Of a DNA stretch of 64,000 nucleotides, positions 8,888 to 19,133 are shown piece after piece; the stretch's first letter is position 1; each line of letters starts with the position of its first letter. The position numbers were made by a program, and so were the translations under genes. The notes under the pieces were generated by a model. The model was given only the letters and a program-made list of their open reading frames with translations, was not told the DNA's origin and did no database searches. Source of the DNA: Zygaena filipendulae. Lineage: Eukaryota; Arthropoda; Insecta; Lepidoptera; Zygaenidae. The stretch spans positions 744,001 through 808,000 of the forward strand of contig CAJRBF020000001.1 in assembly GCA_907165275.2 (NCBI GenBank). Reading direction: 5' to 3'.

Positions 8888-11036
8888 CTAGGACATGTCC
8901 ATACCCGCTCTGGGCACAGCGGGCTGTGATGCGCCGAACACCAAGCGTACCGGAGCGACGGTGGCAGCTTTGGGTGGCGCCCTCCTCGGCGGTTTCTTGG
9001 GGGCGGTGCAAGACCCAGCCCCCAACCGGTGCCCGGCCGGTTTTCCGGCCTCGGCGCACAGAAGACACCGAGGCTCGCCGGAGCACTTGGCTGCGATGTG
9101 GCCGGGAAGGCCGCACCGGTAGCAGTGTCGGCTGCGATCGACCTCCGCGGTGCACAGCCTGCCTACATGTCCCACCTGTAGACAGCGGTAGCACCGCAGT
9201 GGTCTGGGCGGCAGCAGGGTGACCCTGGCAGCAACCCATCCTACAAGGAGGCGCCCTTCAAGCGCCAGCTTCTTTCCGGCCGCGACTGGGCAGCGTACCC
9301 AGGCGGTGCCGGGGCCGGAGGGAGCTTGTCGAATCTCTCCGACAGTGACGGCTTCCTCCGGACAGCCTCCAAATTCGGCGACTTTGGCAGCCACCTCCCT
9401 ACTGGTTACCGAGTCGTCAAGACCGGAAACGCGGAGTTCAATGCGTTTGACCGGTCTGGTGACCCGCACGTCTCCAGCAGGAAGAGCCTGCCGAATCGCA
9501 GCGGCGAGGGCATCCGCTTTCTCGCCGTTGTCCGTCCCCGACACCTCCAGGATGCGCGCTCCAGTCTTGGCAAGCCTGAACTTGATGTCCGTAATACCGA
9601 GGTCAGCCAGCTTAATCTTGGATGTGACCTCGGTAAGCACCTCCTTGTAGGTCCGACCCCGCTCTGCAGACTCCGGCTCTAGTTGTAAAACTATGGCCGC
9701 CGAGCGAGGGGGTCGAAGGTTCTTGGCCGCCGGCCTACGGGCCTTAGGCGCCACCTTTTTCTGCCCCGGCTTTTTCGGGGCCTTCCTTTCAGGTTTAGCC
9801 GGGCGTTCGGGTATTTGGGGAGGGGGATTCACACCCTTCCCTTTCCCTGTCGGCTTCTTCTTATTTCGCCTCACTACCTCCGACCATGCCGCATCGAGAC
9901 TAGCGGGTGCCGGAGGCAATGGGCGGGGATCAGGCCGTTGAGAAGCCGCGGGGGTGGGTCCCTTGGCTCCCTTGGTCTTCTTCCCTTTCCCTTTCCCCTT
10001 TGCTGGTTTGGCCGACGCCGGAGGCACCTCGGGTGTGTTGTCCGTGGTGACCGGCATCGGCTCCGGCGGCGTCGTGTCCATGGACCGTCTCTCGTGTTGG
10101 AGGGACGGTCTCGGTCTGTCCGGGAGCAGACTCCCCTCCAGCCTAGCGTCGACAATGTTGCGCACTGTGCGCATGATGTCTTCCTGGGTGAGAGGCTGCT
10201 CCCGAACTGCCTCCCTCGCTGGTAACTCCGGTTGTGGTGACGGTAGAGGTGGTAAAGCGGCTCGTGCTCGCTCCAACTCCGCCTCCGCGCGGAACGCCGC
10301 AAACTCCTTATGGAGGCTCGCCATCTCCGCGCGAAGACGAGAGTTTTCTCTTTGGAGGGCCCTCACCTCCACCGTCAACTTCTCTGTCTCGGATGACACG
10401 GAGCAGCCGGCCAGAGCTCTGGCCCGGTCTTCGATCCGGTCCGCCGCCTCCTTTCGTCGGTCCCCGTGTCATCGATGATGTTCTCCCGGAGGTCATCAAC
10501 GGTCTCGTTGAATGGGTCTCCGAGAGCCCGACCAAACTCTTCTCTTTGAGCTCGGCCCAAGGGCCTAAGGGCACGGGCCTTCTGGCTCATGGCCGCCACC
10601 TCGTCTTCGGCCTCGAGCTCGAGCTCTTGTCTTTCCAAGGCGGGGGGGTCCGCCTCCGGCTTATCCAGGCCAAGAAACTGGCCTCGTTGTTGCCACGTAG
10701 GCCGGCGTCCACGTCCCCGCTTGCTCCCACTCCTTTTCGATGTCGACGGCGAGGACATATAGAGGTTTTCGTCGGACAGTGCGCCGTCCGATTCCTGGCT
10801 CAGGTGCCCTCGCGGCCGCTTCCTTCTCTCACGCCACACTGTGTCGTCAGTCGACAGATTGCCGTCGGTATCAGATGACAGTATCGTATCCATTCTCTCC
10901 AGCAACACCCGAGGCAATACCGGAGAGGGGATAGTGACGAGACTGTCATCCGTACTCGACGCCAAACGCATCGGCTTCACTCCCTCGCGCTCCTTCGCTG
11001 CGCGCGTAATCACGCCCGCGGCGGGCGACTTCACGC
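8888..11036 (-). pseudogene. ORF1 gag-like protein, element T (frameshifted, ORF2 absent)
   Basis: SART-like ORF1 in two frames. The upstream frame (about 11034 down to 10450) shares VLPRVLLERMD with W ORF1, though it has no ATG at the junction and is therefore 5'-truncated. A small deletion near 10450-10470 shifts to the frame read from about 10440 to 8888. That frame has a coiled-coil-like segment (TEKLTVEVRALQRENSRLRA), a basic proline-rich middle, and three zinc knuckles starting CYRCLQVGHVGRLC, CYRCGLPGHIAAKC and CLLCAEAGKPAGH. It ends GMDMS. The 3' UTR follows at once, so the ORF2 region has been deleted. The 5' end joins truncated element Y near 11036 without any poly-A, so that join is a rearrangement. 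Confidence 0.8.
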
Positions 11037-11110
11037 GCCAGGCTCTGGAGAAGGAGGTCCTGAGCCCTGGCGCAGTGGTTGATATTCGTCTGAAGAAACC
11101 GCAGGGCCAT
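11037..11110 (-). pseudogene. First codons of ORF2, element Y
   Basis: About 24 codons of an endonuclease N-terminus (MALRFLQTNINHC and on), identical in type to 490-558. The ATG (11108-11110) overlaps the ORF1 TAA as TAATG. The frame ends at the rearranged junction with element T. Confidence 0.7.
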
Positions 11111-13337
11111 TAGTCCCCTGCGATTTCTCCAGTCTCCATCGCGCCCGTCGGCTGGGCGGCATCCGTGTTCGCCACAGGTTTCTTCTTCCTACCTGACTGG
11201 GGGCCGAACAGTTTTTCCCTCCCAGTCGGTGGTCCGCCTTCTTCCCGGCGTCCGCGCAAAGCACGCAGTGGGGTTTGGCGCTGCAGGATGATGCCCGGTG
11301 CCCTGGCTGGCTGCATCTGTAGCACAGCTGGCTCCGGTCCTCATCGGGGCACTTCGCTGCAACGTGCCCCACTCTCAGGCACCTGAAGCACCGGGTCTGC
11401 CTGGGCTTCGCGGGGGTTATCTTACCCTCGATGAAGCCGATCTTAAATTTACCGCCCACCAGCATCTTGGCGGCGGTAATCGGCACCTGCGCCCATGCGG
11501 CGTTCATGCCCCTGCGGTCGAGCCTCAGCGCGCCAACGCGGATGTGTTCCGCTGGGCACTGCCCCTTCTGGGCGAGGGCTTCCTGCAGCTCCGATGAAGT
11601 GACCGAGTCGTCCAACTCCGTGACCCTAACGTCGATGCACTTCACCGGAGTGTAGACTCGGACTCCCTCGTCAGAGATGGCCGCCTTCAGCCTCTCGGCC
11701 AGCACTTCGGCCTTCGGTCCGCTGGAGGCGCCGGGTATCTGCAAGATAGCAGCCCCCGTCGCCGCCCTACGGAACTTCACGGACTCGATGCCCGCGTCCG
11801 CCAAGTCGACTTTGGTCTTCGCCTCGCGGACCACTGTCGCGTAAGTGACGCCTCTCTCCTCGGCGTCCTTCGTCAAGGATATGACCACGGCCGCGGATTT
11901 AGGAGTCTTCAGCTTGGGCTTCGGTGCAGGTTTGGAAGCCCTTCTGGCCTCCCCCGGTCGCGGCCGGGTCGGCATCTTGTCCTTGTTGGGCGCCCTTTGC
12001 GCTTGTTTCGCCGGTTTCGTTTTGGTTTGGGGCCTCCTCGTAGGTTGAGCCGGAGCCCCCTGGGTCGTCTTCTGCTTTCCGCCCTTGTAGGCGACCGTTG
12101 CCCAGCTCTCTCCGGAGTCTTTCGGGTCCGGCTGGGTCGCAGCAAGGGCGCGGGACGTCGATGGTATCTGAGTGGGCTCCGGCAGCGATGCCCTGGCCAC
12201 ACTCTCGTCTTCCTTTCGATTTCCCGGTCCCTTCTTCTTATTTTTGGTCTTCCCCTTATTTACCACTGTCTCCTCCATCCTTTCCGTGGGGGGTGTGGTC
12301 TTCTTGAGGAAGTTTTCCTTCTGGGGTGGCCTCGAGGGCCCTCCCAACTCCCTCCTACTCTTCTCTTTTCTGTCCGCCGCCAACGGGGGCCGGAGTTTCG
12401 GCTCGGGGTTGAGTCGAGGCTCCAGTCCCTCTATGCGCGCGTTGAGACGGTCAACTAACCGCCCCATTAGCCTACTCTCCAGCTCTTCCAGGTCGGTAGG
12501 CACCTGGGGGGTCTCCTGCGGTCGCCTGTCCTGCATCAGGGACCGCAGCTCCGCCATCTCTTTTTGGAGAGACTCCAGGAGTCGTCGGAGGCGCGCGTTG
12601 TCCTCCTGGAGTATCCTCGTCTCTTCCGTGACGGTGCGCTTGGCCAGTTCAAAGAAGTCCTCACGCAAGCACGTCACGGCCTTCTTCAGGGCACTCACGT
12701 ACGTGCCCTTCAGGTTCGCGGAGGTCTTCATTACTTTCTCCACGATCCCGATGCTGGCCTCGATACGTTTATGCACGTCGGCCGAGACCTCTGGTCCGGG
12801 ATGTTGAGCCGCTTCCATGGGGGTGGGGCACGAAGATCTCGTGATCCTTGCCTCCGCCATCAAGTCTAGGAGCTCGGCCTGGGCTCGCCTCTCGAGCTCC
12901 TCTTCCTGCTCCCTGGCCAAGGCTCTTTTGGCTTCGGCAAGGCCCACGTATTCCCCGGTTGTGGGGGGTCTTCCGCGGCCCCTCTTCTTTGTGCCAGTAG
13001 AAGGCGACTCCGTCGAACTAAACTCCTCGTCCGACAGTCGAGCCCTCTTCCTGTTTCTCTCCCTCCAGAACTTGGAGCAACCTGGCTCCGGTGACTCGAA
13101 CAGTCGGACCGATGCTACAGATGGTACGCTGTACATCGATCCGTCGTCCGAGTCAGAGAGCGCTGTGGCGCTATTGTCCGCCCTATGGCGGTCTGCAGCC
13201 TCCGCTGCACGAGATGTTGACGGCGTCGGCGTACGCACGACAACAACTCTGAGCTCCTTCTCGAGCTCCCCCTTCTTCTCCCCTACCTTCTCTTTATTTT
13301 TAATAAGATTTATTTTGGGTCCCATAAGCTCCTTCAT
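11110..13337 (-). pseudogene. ORF1 gag-like protein, element Y (one late frameshift)
   Basis: Nearly full-length ORF1 of a SART-like element, a different subfamily from W and T. The ATG at 13337 starts MKELMGPKINLIKNK. A coiled-coil-like region lies around residues 200-275, then a basic linker, an RNA-binding-like middle, and three knuckles starting CFRCLRVGHVAAKC, CYRCSQPGHRASSC and CVLCADAGKKADH. Relative to Y' one base is missing near 11190 (GGTAGGAAG against GGTGAAGAAG), so the original end TGAMETGEIAGD lies in another frame and the open frame runs on to 11031. The ORF1 stop overlaps the ORF2 start. Confidence 0.8.
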
Positions 13338-14113
13338 AACTACGTGCCGTCCCCCAACGTCCTCGGGAGAGGAGCATTGTTGACGGCGGGTAAATGATTA
13401 TAGTGGGCTCTTAAAATACCACTAAGCATGCCGCAGCTTAGCTGTCCCTACTACTGCGTGGGTGCGGGAGGTGCCCACGAGTCGGCCGCTAGCTGTCCGA
13501 TTTAACGCACCGAGCACCTGCTCAGAGAGCAGGGGAGTGGCGCCACGCAAGGCCCCTAAGGGCGCCCCAGCGCGCACTCATTGCGGGTTTTTTATTGGGG
13601 TTTTCCTTCCCCTTGGGCCGGCCGGTCAAGGCAAGCCCCTTGGTCCGGTCGCTTGCGAGACATGACCACAGAGGCAACCGGATAACAAGTTCGCCCGACG
13701 GGGGACGTATAATCCCTAACCAACATAGGCACATTGGCCCTGTGGCCCGCCGCGCCGTGAGAGGTGTAAAGAGCCTCTCACCCCTCCGTGCAAGGATGCA
13801 CAAGCTCAATAGAGCGCGTCGCTGTACAATATGTACAAAGGCTGTGAAAGCCACCTCCTTTTTCGCTGACTCAGAGTCGAGAGCAACGCCGAATACTCCG
13901 AACAAAGAGCGCGAATAATGTAGACGGCCTTACCAAGCCCGAGGACCGGGTAATGCCGCCCTCCCGGTTCGCGACCACACCCGCACATAGACACACCCTA
14001 TGCCTCATGTACCATGATGAGACATAGAGCAGTCCGCGCCGATGTGGTTCGGGCCCCCTCGCCACGACAAGGCCCGGGGTCCCCCGGAGGCAGAACTCCA
14101 GGGGGTGAGGGGG
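13338..14113 (-). other. 5' UTR / leader of element Y
   Basis: About 775 bp upstream of ORF1, GC-rich, with no convincing coding frame. Its outer end (near 14040-14110) resembles the start of element U and abuts three ATCCT units at 14114-14129. This is consistent with a near-complete 5' end that inserted beside an ATCCT array. No promoter element was identified. Confidence 0.5.
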
Positions 14114-14129
14114 ATCCTATCCTATCCTA
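14114..14129. repeat. Short ATCCT array, left part
   Basis: ATCCTATCCTATCCTA. This is the left remnant of the pentanucleotide array that continues at 18281, split by the insertion of the plus-strand LINE. Confidence 0.7.
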
Positions 14130-14199
14130 GTGTGTGAGGTGAACAAGTAAGCTGTGTTACTGAGTTCTCCGCGGAAAAGTGTGGTTTTTCGTGGTAAAA

Positions 14200-15138
14200 A
14201 TGGCCCAGGAAGATCTGAAAACTTTACTCATCGAAGCAATGAAGACTTTAACGCTTCTCTCTGAAAAGATTGCAGCACAGACGATTCTTATTCAATCACA
14301 AAACAATGAAATTAATGAACAACATTGTCTGATTGAGAAGCACAAGAAGGTAGTAGAAGATTTGTTGACGAAAGCCAACACAATAACTGGATCAGTGTGT
14401 GCTTCGCAAGATGACACCATGCGTGTGAATGAAAAGGAAGCACTTAAAAGCGCCAGTCGAAGAAAGAGCACAACGCAAACCGCTACTAGTGAAACGGACA
14501 GAGCAAAAAGAGCAACCGCTCGATCTGCCAAAATGTTAGCAACCAATATTACTAAACAAAAGCAGGCAACAATTGCACCCGCTATTGAAAAAGTATGCAC
14601 TACACCACAAGTCGTAACTGTCCCGCTTCCACACATGGCGAACACGCAGATAGTGACGGCTCAAAAATTGGAGCCACAAAACCAGCGGCAATTGGAGGCG
14701 ATTGCTGCGACGAATATAGCGGACTCTGAGAACGGTTCTTATGTAGAATGGCAGGAAATCACTAGTAGGCGTAAATCAAAATCTCGTGTTACTATTTGTA
14801 CAGGCATCGACGAGCAACTGAAGGCAGTTGAGCAATTAAGATACATACAAGCTTGGTGTTTCCATCCTGAAACTACTGAGGAACAAATTGTGACATCTTT
14901 AAACAAAATTGAAGAATCAAGCGATTACATTGTCACAAAAAGAAATATCAAGACGAAAAGACACGCGGCTTTTTTAATTGGATTCCCGGAAAGAATGTAC
15001 GAACGACTTGCGTCGCCCACTTCATGGCCCCAAGGAATACGACTGACTGAGTGGTTTCTCATGCGCCCCCGCGCACGGCGGGGATCCCACTTGGCAACAA
15101 CAGTCACTGCGGCGACGAATAGCTCCGGCCCGCAGTAG
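14200..15138 (+). CDS. LINE ORF1 protein (about 312 aa)
   Basis: RNA-binding or chaperone-type ORF1. I prefer the ATG at 14200 (MAQEDLKTLL), which has a better context (AAAATGG) than upstream non-ATG codons in the same frame. Residues about 10-60 form a heptad-rich, coiled-coil-like helix (LSEKIAAQTILIQSQNNEI). The middle is basic and serine-rich. The C-terminal 100 residues (AWCFHPETTEEQIV to GIRLTEWFLMRP) resemble the C-terminal module shared by many insect CR1-type ORF1 proteins and baculovirus FP-like proteins. No zinc knuckle is visible. It ends 58 bases before the first assigned residue of ORF2. Confidence 0.6.
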   Translation: MAQEDLKTLLIEAMKTLTLLSEKIAAQTILIQSQNNEINEQHCLIEKHKKVVEDLLTKANTITGSVCASQDDTMRVNEKEALKSASRRKSTTQTATSETDRAKRATARSAKMLATNITKQKQATIAPAIEKVCTTPQVVTVPLPHMANTQIVTAQKLEPQNQRQLEAIAATNIADSENGSYVEWQEITSRRKSKSRVTICTGIDEQLKAVEQLRYIQAWCFHPETTEEQIVTSLNKIEESSDYIVTKRNIKTKRHAAFLIGFPERMYERLASPTSWPQGIRLTEWFLMRPRARRGSHLATTVTAATNSSGPQ

Positions 15139-15196
15139 TGGCGCACCCGCGCTCGGAGATGCAACCGTTGTCGCTGCGAGCAACACCAATGTCGAT

Positions 15197-18070
15197 TTGT
15201 TTAGCGTATGTCAACAAAACGTGCAATCCCTAAATAACAAAACAGACAAGTTAGAGGTATTACTTAACGCAGAACTAAAATGCGACGTTTTAGCTATTAC
15301 CGAACACTGGTTAACGGATGACAGACTTCAGTGTATTAATTTGCATAATTATACGTTAATATCTAGTTTTTGTAGAAGAAAATCAGCTCACGGTGGTTGC
15401 TGTCTATTTGTTAGAAACAATGTTAAAGCCGTCAATGTACCCGAATTTTGTAATTTATCTAAAGAATTGTTCTGTGAAATTTCAGCAATCCGCGTAATAG
15501 AATACAATTTAATTATTATTTGCATATATAGAACGAATTTAATTAATGTCCATGAATTTTTAATGCAGCTGGAATGTGTGCTCGAGAAAACTAGTGAGTA
15601 CAGCCAGGAATTTATAATAGTAGGCGACATGAATATTGATTGTATCAATGGTAACTCTTCGGAATACCACAAGTTGAATGATGTACTGCGGGTAAACGGC
15701 TACATAAATGTGGTAGATTTTCCCACGAGAGTAGGTACTACCTCATCTACTGCTTTAGACCATGTTTACACGAATGTCGGGACGGATATAATTTCCGCCA
15801 CACCGGTTAGCACCTATTTGAGCGACCACAGCGCCGTGCGGGCTCGGCTCGAGTGTCGCCGATGTGCGCCGGCACCGCTGGCGCGCGTCGTGCGCGACTC
15901 CTCCGCGGCTTGTAAGATGAATTTTGTACAGGCTGTTGAGAGCGTAGACTGGGCTGAGGTTTGGGCTCGTAACGGTATGTCTGAATGTGATTTGGCTAAT
16001 TCTATAATTAAAATTATTTCTAATAAGATTGAAATTTGCTTTCCCCCTAAACGGAAACTGATCAACAAAAAAAGTGACATCTGGGTTTCTGACGAGATAT
16101 ATAATATGAAATTATTATTATTTGACTTAATGGAACTAAGTTTAAAGTTTCCATCGAATGAGGACTTAATCAATAGGAAAAATATGTTTAAATGTAAATA
16201 TGACGAACTTATTAGACGACAAAAATCAGACTACTATTCAAGTTTTATGTATAAAGCTTTGAATCCCAGTAAAGCAATGTGGCAAGTAATCAATAAGGAA
16301 AGAGGGAAGTCTAATGCTCATTCAATGGATTACACCGATATCGTGCTGAACTCGGACGGTACCGAGTACGGTTCAAAGAAGGAGTTGCTGGATGCAATGA
16401 ACGAGAGATTCGCTTCGGCAGCGGTGGCGTGCGGCGCGCCTGCTCCGAGCCTGGAGCGCGTGCGCGACGAGCTGCGCGCCGCCCGCCCGCGCGCCGACCG
16501 CTCCATGAGACTGAAGCCGTTCACTGATGGGGAGGTGCACCGAATCATTACCACACGCATACCTCACAAGCCGACGCGAGATGTATATGACATCTCAATG
16601 GTGCTGATTAATCAAATAGCCGATTGTATATCCCCGCTGCTGACCGCATTGTACAATAAATGCCTAAAAGAAGGCACTTTTCCCACCCCATTTAAAATGA
16701 GCAAAATCTCACCCCTTTTCAAAGGAAAAGGAAAAAAAGATAGCATCGATGGATACCGGCCTGTATCCATAATTCCAGCAGTGGCAAAGGTATTTGAAAA
16801 TGGTCTGAGTTCCCGTTTGACGGCGTATTTGGGAAGCGTCGACGCTCTGTGCGAGCAACAGTACGCTTACCGCCCGGGTCGCTCCACGTGTGACGTGGCG
16901 CGGGAGCTGGTTTGTCGGGCGATGGCCGCCCGAGAGCATAGCCAGCACGTCGCCGTCTTATGCTGCGACCTGTCCAAGGCGTTTGATGTAGCAGATCATG
17001 CGGTTATAGCTGAAAAACTTCAACACTATGGCGTCGACGGCCCGGCTCGTGCGCTGTTTACTGATATCTTACAGGACAGGGCACAGGTGGTGGTCGGAGA
17101 GAGGGGACGCATCAGATCTGACCCTAAGACTACGTCTATGGGTGTCGCTCAGGGATCTTCAGTATCAAATATATTATTTTCGGTGTTATTAAATGATCTC
17201 CCTAAAAGCATAACAACCGGAGAGATAATGATGTATGCGGACGACATCGCCAGCGTGGTTTGTGCCCCAACCATAGACGAACTCGAGAGAAAGCTAAACA
17301 CCAATGCATCACAACTCTCCTGGTGGTTCCAGTCAAATGGACTTTCCCTAAATCTAAATAAAACCCATTTTATACATTTCCATTTGGGAGGGCGTCCGCC
17401 GCGTGGGATCGAGGTATCGATTGAGGGTAGGCCGGTCGGGCAGGTGGACTCCACTGTGTTTCTGGGATTCCAAATTGATCGAGGTCTCACTTGGACTCCG
17501 CACATTGACGTCTTGTGCAAAAAATTAGGCAGTGCATGTTTCGCGCTGAGACGCCTAGCAGGCCTGGTAGAACGGAGGGTCGTCCGCTCGTGTTATTTCG
17601 CAACTGTGCACTCGTTGCTGCAGTACGGCGCCGAGTTGTGGGGGCGGGCTTCTGACTGGGAGCGCGCCTTCCGCATGCAAAAGCGGGCTATTAGAGCGAT
17701 TGCGCAGGTGGCGGCGGACGTCTCTGCAAGACCTTATTTCAAGGAGCTAGGAATTCTAACTCTGCCCTCTGTGCTGGTGTACCAGGTTGCTATTTACGTG
17801 TACCAAAACCGGCACAAGTATGTGACACCCATGGACGTGCATGGCCGCGGTGTGCGCAACTCGGGGCGCCTGCTGTGCGAGTCGCACAAGCTAGCGAAAT
17901 CAAAAAAACTCACTCATATTATGGGCCCAGAAGTATATAATAGGCTGCCCGAACAAATAATTGCAGCTCCTTCTCTGGCCTCTTTCAAAAATAGGCTCAA
18001 GAAATGGCTTCTCGAGCACACATTTTATAATTTTAAAGAGTTCATAAATTTTCGAAATGGACTAGAATAA
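15197..18070 (+). CDS. LINE ORF2: endonuclease and reverse transcriptase (about 957 aa)
   Basis: Open frame encoding the retrotransposition enzyme. Residues 1-225 form the endonuclease: QNVQSLNNKTDKLE, ITEHWL, GDMNIDC, and STYLSDHSAV near the end. The RT follows with YRPVSIIPAVAKVFE, CCDLSKAFDVADH (about 590), GVAQGSSVSNILFSVLLND and MYADDIASV (about 678). It ends in the usual thumb region, with no RNase H or CCHC finger. The position given is the first residue of the recognised domain and is not an ATG; the frame is open further upstream, overlapping the end of ORF1, so the true start is unresolved and may depend on coupling to ORF1. Confidence 0.8.
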   Translation: MFSVCQQNVQSLNNKTDKLEVLLNAELKCDVLAITEHWLTDDRLQCINLHNYTLISSFCRRKSAHGGCCLFVRNNVKAVNVPEFCNLSKELFCEISAIRVIEYNLIIICIYRTNLINVHEFLMQLECVLEKTSEYSQEFIIVGDMNIDCINGNSSEYHKLNDVLRVNGYINVVDFPTRVGTTSSTALDHVYTNVGTDIISATPVSTYLSDHSAVRARLECRRCAPAPLARVVRDSSAACKMNFVQAVESVDWAEVWARNGMSECDLANSIIKIISNKIEICFPPKRKLINKKSDIWVSDEIYNMKLLLFDLMELSLKFPSNEDLINRKNMFKCKYDELIRRQKSDYYSSFMYKALNPSKAMWQVINKERGKSNAHSMDYTDIVLNSDGTEYGSKKELLDAMNERFASAAVACGAPAPSLERVRDELRAARPRADRSMRLKPFTDGEVHRIITTRIPHKPTRDVYDISMVLINQIADCISPLLTALYNKCLKEGTFPTPFKMSKISPLFKGKGKKDSIDGYRPVSIIPAVAKVFENGLSSRLTAYLGSVDALCEQQYAYRPGRSTCDVARELVCRAMAAREHSQHVAVLCCDLSKAFDVADHAVIAEKLQHYGVDGPARALFTDILQDRAQVVVGERGRIRSDPKTTSMGVAQGSSVSNILFSVLLNDLPKSITTGEIMMYADDIASVVCAPTIDELERKLNTNASQLSWWFQSNGLSLNLNKTHFIHFHLGGRPPRGIEVSIEGRPVGQVDSTVFLGFQIDRGLTWTPHIDVLCKKLGSACFALRRLAGLVERRVVRSCYFATVHSLLQYGAELWGRASDWERAFRMQKRAIRAIAQVAADVSARPYFKELGILTLPSVLVYQVAIYVYQNRHKYVTPMDVHGRGVRNSGRLLCESHKLAKSKKLTHIMGPEVYNRLPEQIIAAPSLASFKNRLKKWLLEHTFYNFKEFINFRNGLE

Positions 18071-18280
18071 TTTTATAATTAATTTATTATTTACATACAT
18101 AAGATCTGTACTAAGTTTACAAGTACTTGATATTGTTTTTTGTTATTTTTAACATGAAACTTATATGTACCTACTATTATACCATCTACCTATAGATAAT
18201 ATTGTAAAATTTACGTATGACTTGTAATACTATTAATATTACCAATAAATAAACTATGAACTAACTATGAACTATGAACT

Positions 18281-18365
18281 ATCCTATCCTATCCTATCCT
18301 ATCCTATCCTATCCTATCCTATCCTATCCTATCCTATCCTATCCTATCCTATCCTATCCTATCCT
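18281..18365. repeat. (ATCCT)17 array
   Basis: Seventeen perfect ATCCT units, running straight into a T run that is the poly-A tail of minus-strand element B'. On the other strand the unit is AGGAT, equal to ATAGG, one base different from the insect telomeric TTAGG. Confidence 0.95.
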
Positions 18366-18936
18366 TTTTTTTTTTTTTTTTTTTTTTTTTACCTGGGGAA
18401 ATGCATTTACGCACCCCTGCGCCTGGGCTTTATATGTACAGGTGGCGCGGGGAGTGTGGGACTCGACCAAAATGGCCCCTACCCACTAAAACCCCAGGGC
18501 CCACTCCACTCCGCGATGGCGGGGTAAGGCATCGCCCAAGGCTTAATCCTTTAACCCCGCCAAGTGGTCGCCGCGTGGCGTCCTCGGACGCACGACTCTC
18601 CTTGGGCGCGCACAGGTGCGCGCACGCCCGTTGTCATTCCTTGAGGCTACTGGGGGAGGCGGAGGAAATTCCGCCGCCGCCCGCCAGGTCTACGCCTTCT
18701 CTGCGGCAGCGCATCTGGGGCGATCTCCCGCAGGCGCTCCGCTTCCTCCTTCTTCATCAAAATTGCCTCGCAGAAGGTGCTGAACGCCCTCCACTTGGCG
18801 TCACTTTCCAGGATGCTCCCCACTACTGCGGGGAGACTTAAGTCACGTCCGATGTGGCCCGACAGGGAGCTTCTCTCAGCATCCCATGCCGGGCAGTCCC
18901 TCAATGTGTGGCTGGCAGAATCCACCGCGCAGCCAC
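18366..18936 (-). mobile_element. 5'-truncated R1-clade element B'
   Basis: A 3' fragment of a SART-like element: poly-A tail (T run to 18390), 3' UTR and the last part of ORF2. The 3' UTR has the shared stem-loop, CCTGGGG (18392-18398) with CCCCAGG (18492-18498) and CCCCTGCGCC (18414-18423) with GGCGCGGGG (18444-18452), and is closely related to the 3' end of element T. The 5' truncation point meets an ATCCT array directly. Confidence 0.75.
18647..18936 (-). pseudogene. ORF2 C-terminal end, element B'
   Basis: The last 90 or so codons of an R1-clade ORF2. It retains the second half of the C-terminal CCHC finger (CAVDSASHTLRDC), then a helical region (SDAKWRAFSTFCEAILMKKEEA) and an arginine-rich tail ending NFLRLPQ, comparable to the end of V at 5598. 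Everything upstream was lost by 5' truncation. Confidence 0.7.
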
Positions 18937-19020
18937 ATCCTATCCTATCCTATCCTATCCTATCCTATCCTATTCTATCCTATCCTATCCTATCCTATCC
19001 TATCCTATCCTATCCTATCC
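18937..19020. repeat. (TATCC)16 array
   Basis: Sixteen TATCC units plus a partial one, with a single variant (TATTC near 18971). It ends in the T run that is the poly-A tail of element C. This is the second array of the same repeat in 700 bp. Confidence 0.95.
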
Positions 19021-19133
19021 TTTTTTTTTTTTTTTTTCGCGAGGAGGGGAAAATCCATTATGGACCCCTGCCGGCCCGTACCGGCAGGGAGTGTCCGACT
19101 CCCACGGACTAAAAACCCCTCCTCCAAGGTCAC

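Larger units (their letters stand above)
14130..18279 (+). mobile_element. Near-complete LINE, CR1-like group, inside ATCCT array
   Basis: A 4.15-kb two-ORF non-LTR retrotransposon. It has a short leader (14130-14199), ORF1, ORF2, an AT-rich 3' UTR (18071-18250) and a terminal repeat of ACTATGA/ACTATGAA units instead of a poly-A tail (about 18252-18279). ATCCT units flank both sides (14114-14129 and 18281-18365), so the target was the array itself. ORF2 is open throughout, so the copy is young or recently active. The clade is judged from RT motifs and the repetitive tail only; Daphne-like or Rex-like are alternatives. Confidence 0.75.

Noticed and set aside
18281..19020. CRISPR-like repeated array
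   Set aside because: Pure pentanucleotide microsatellites without spacers, in a eukaryotic context.
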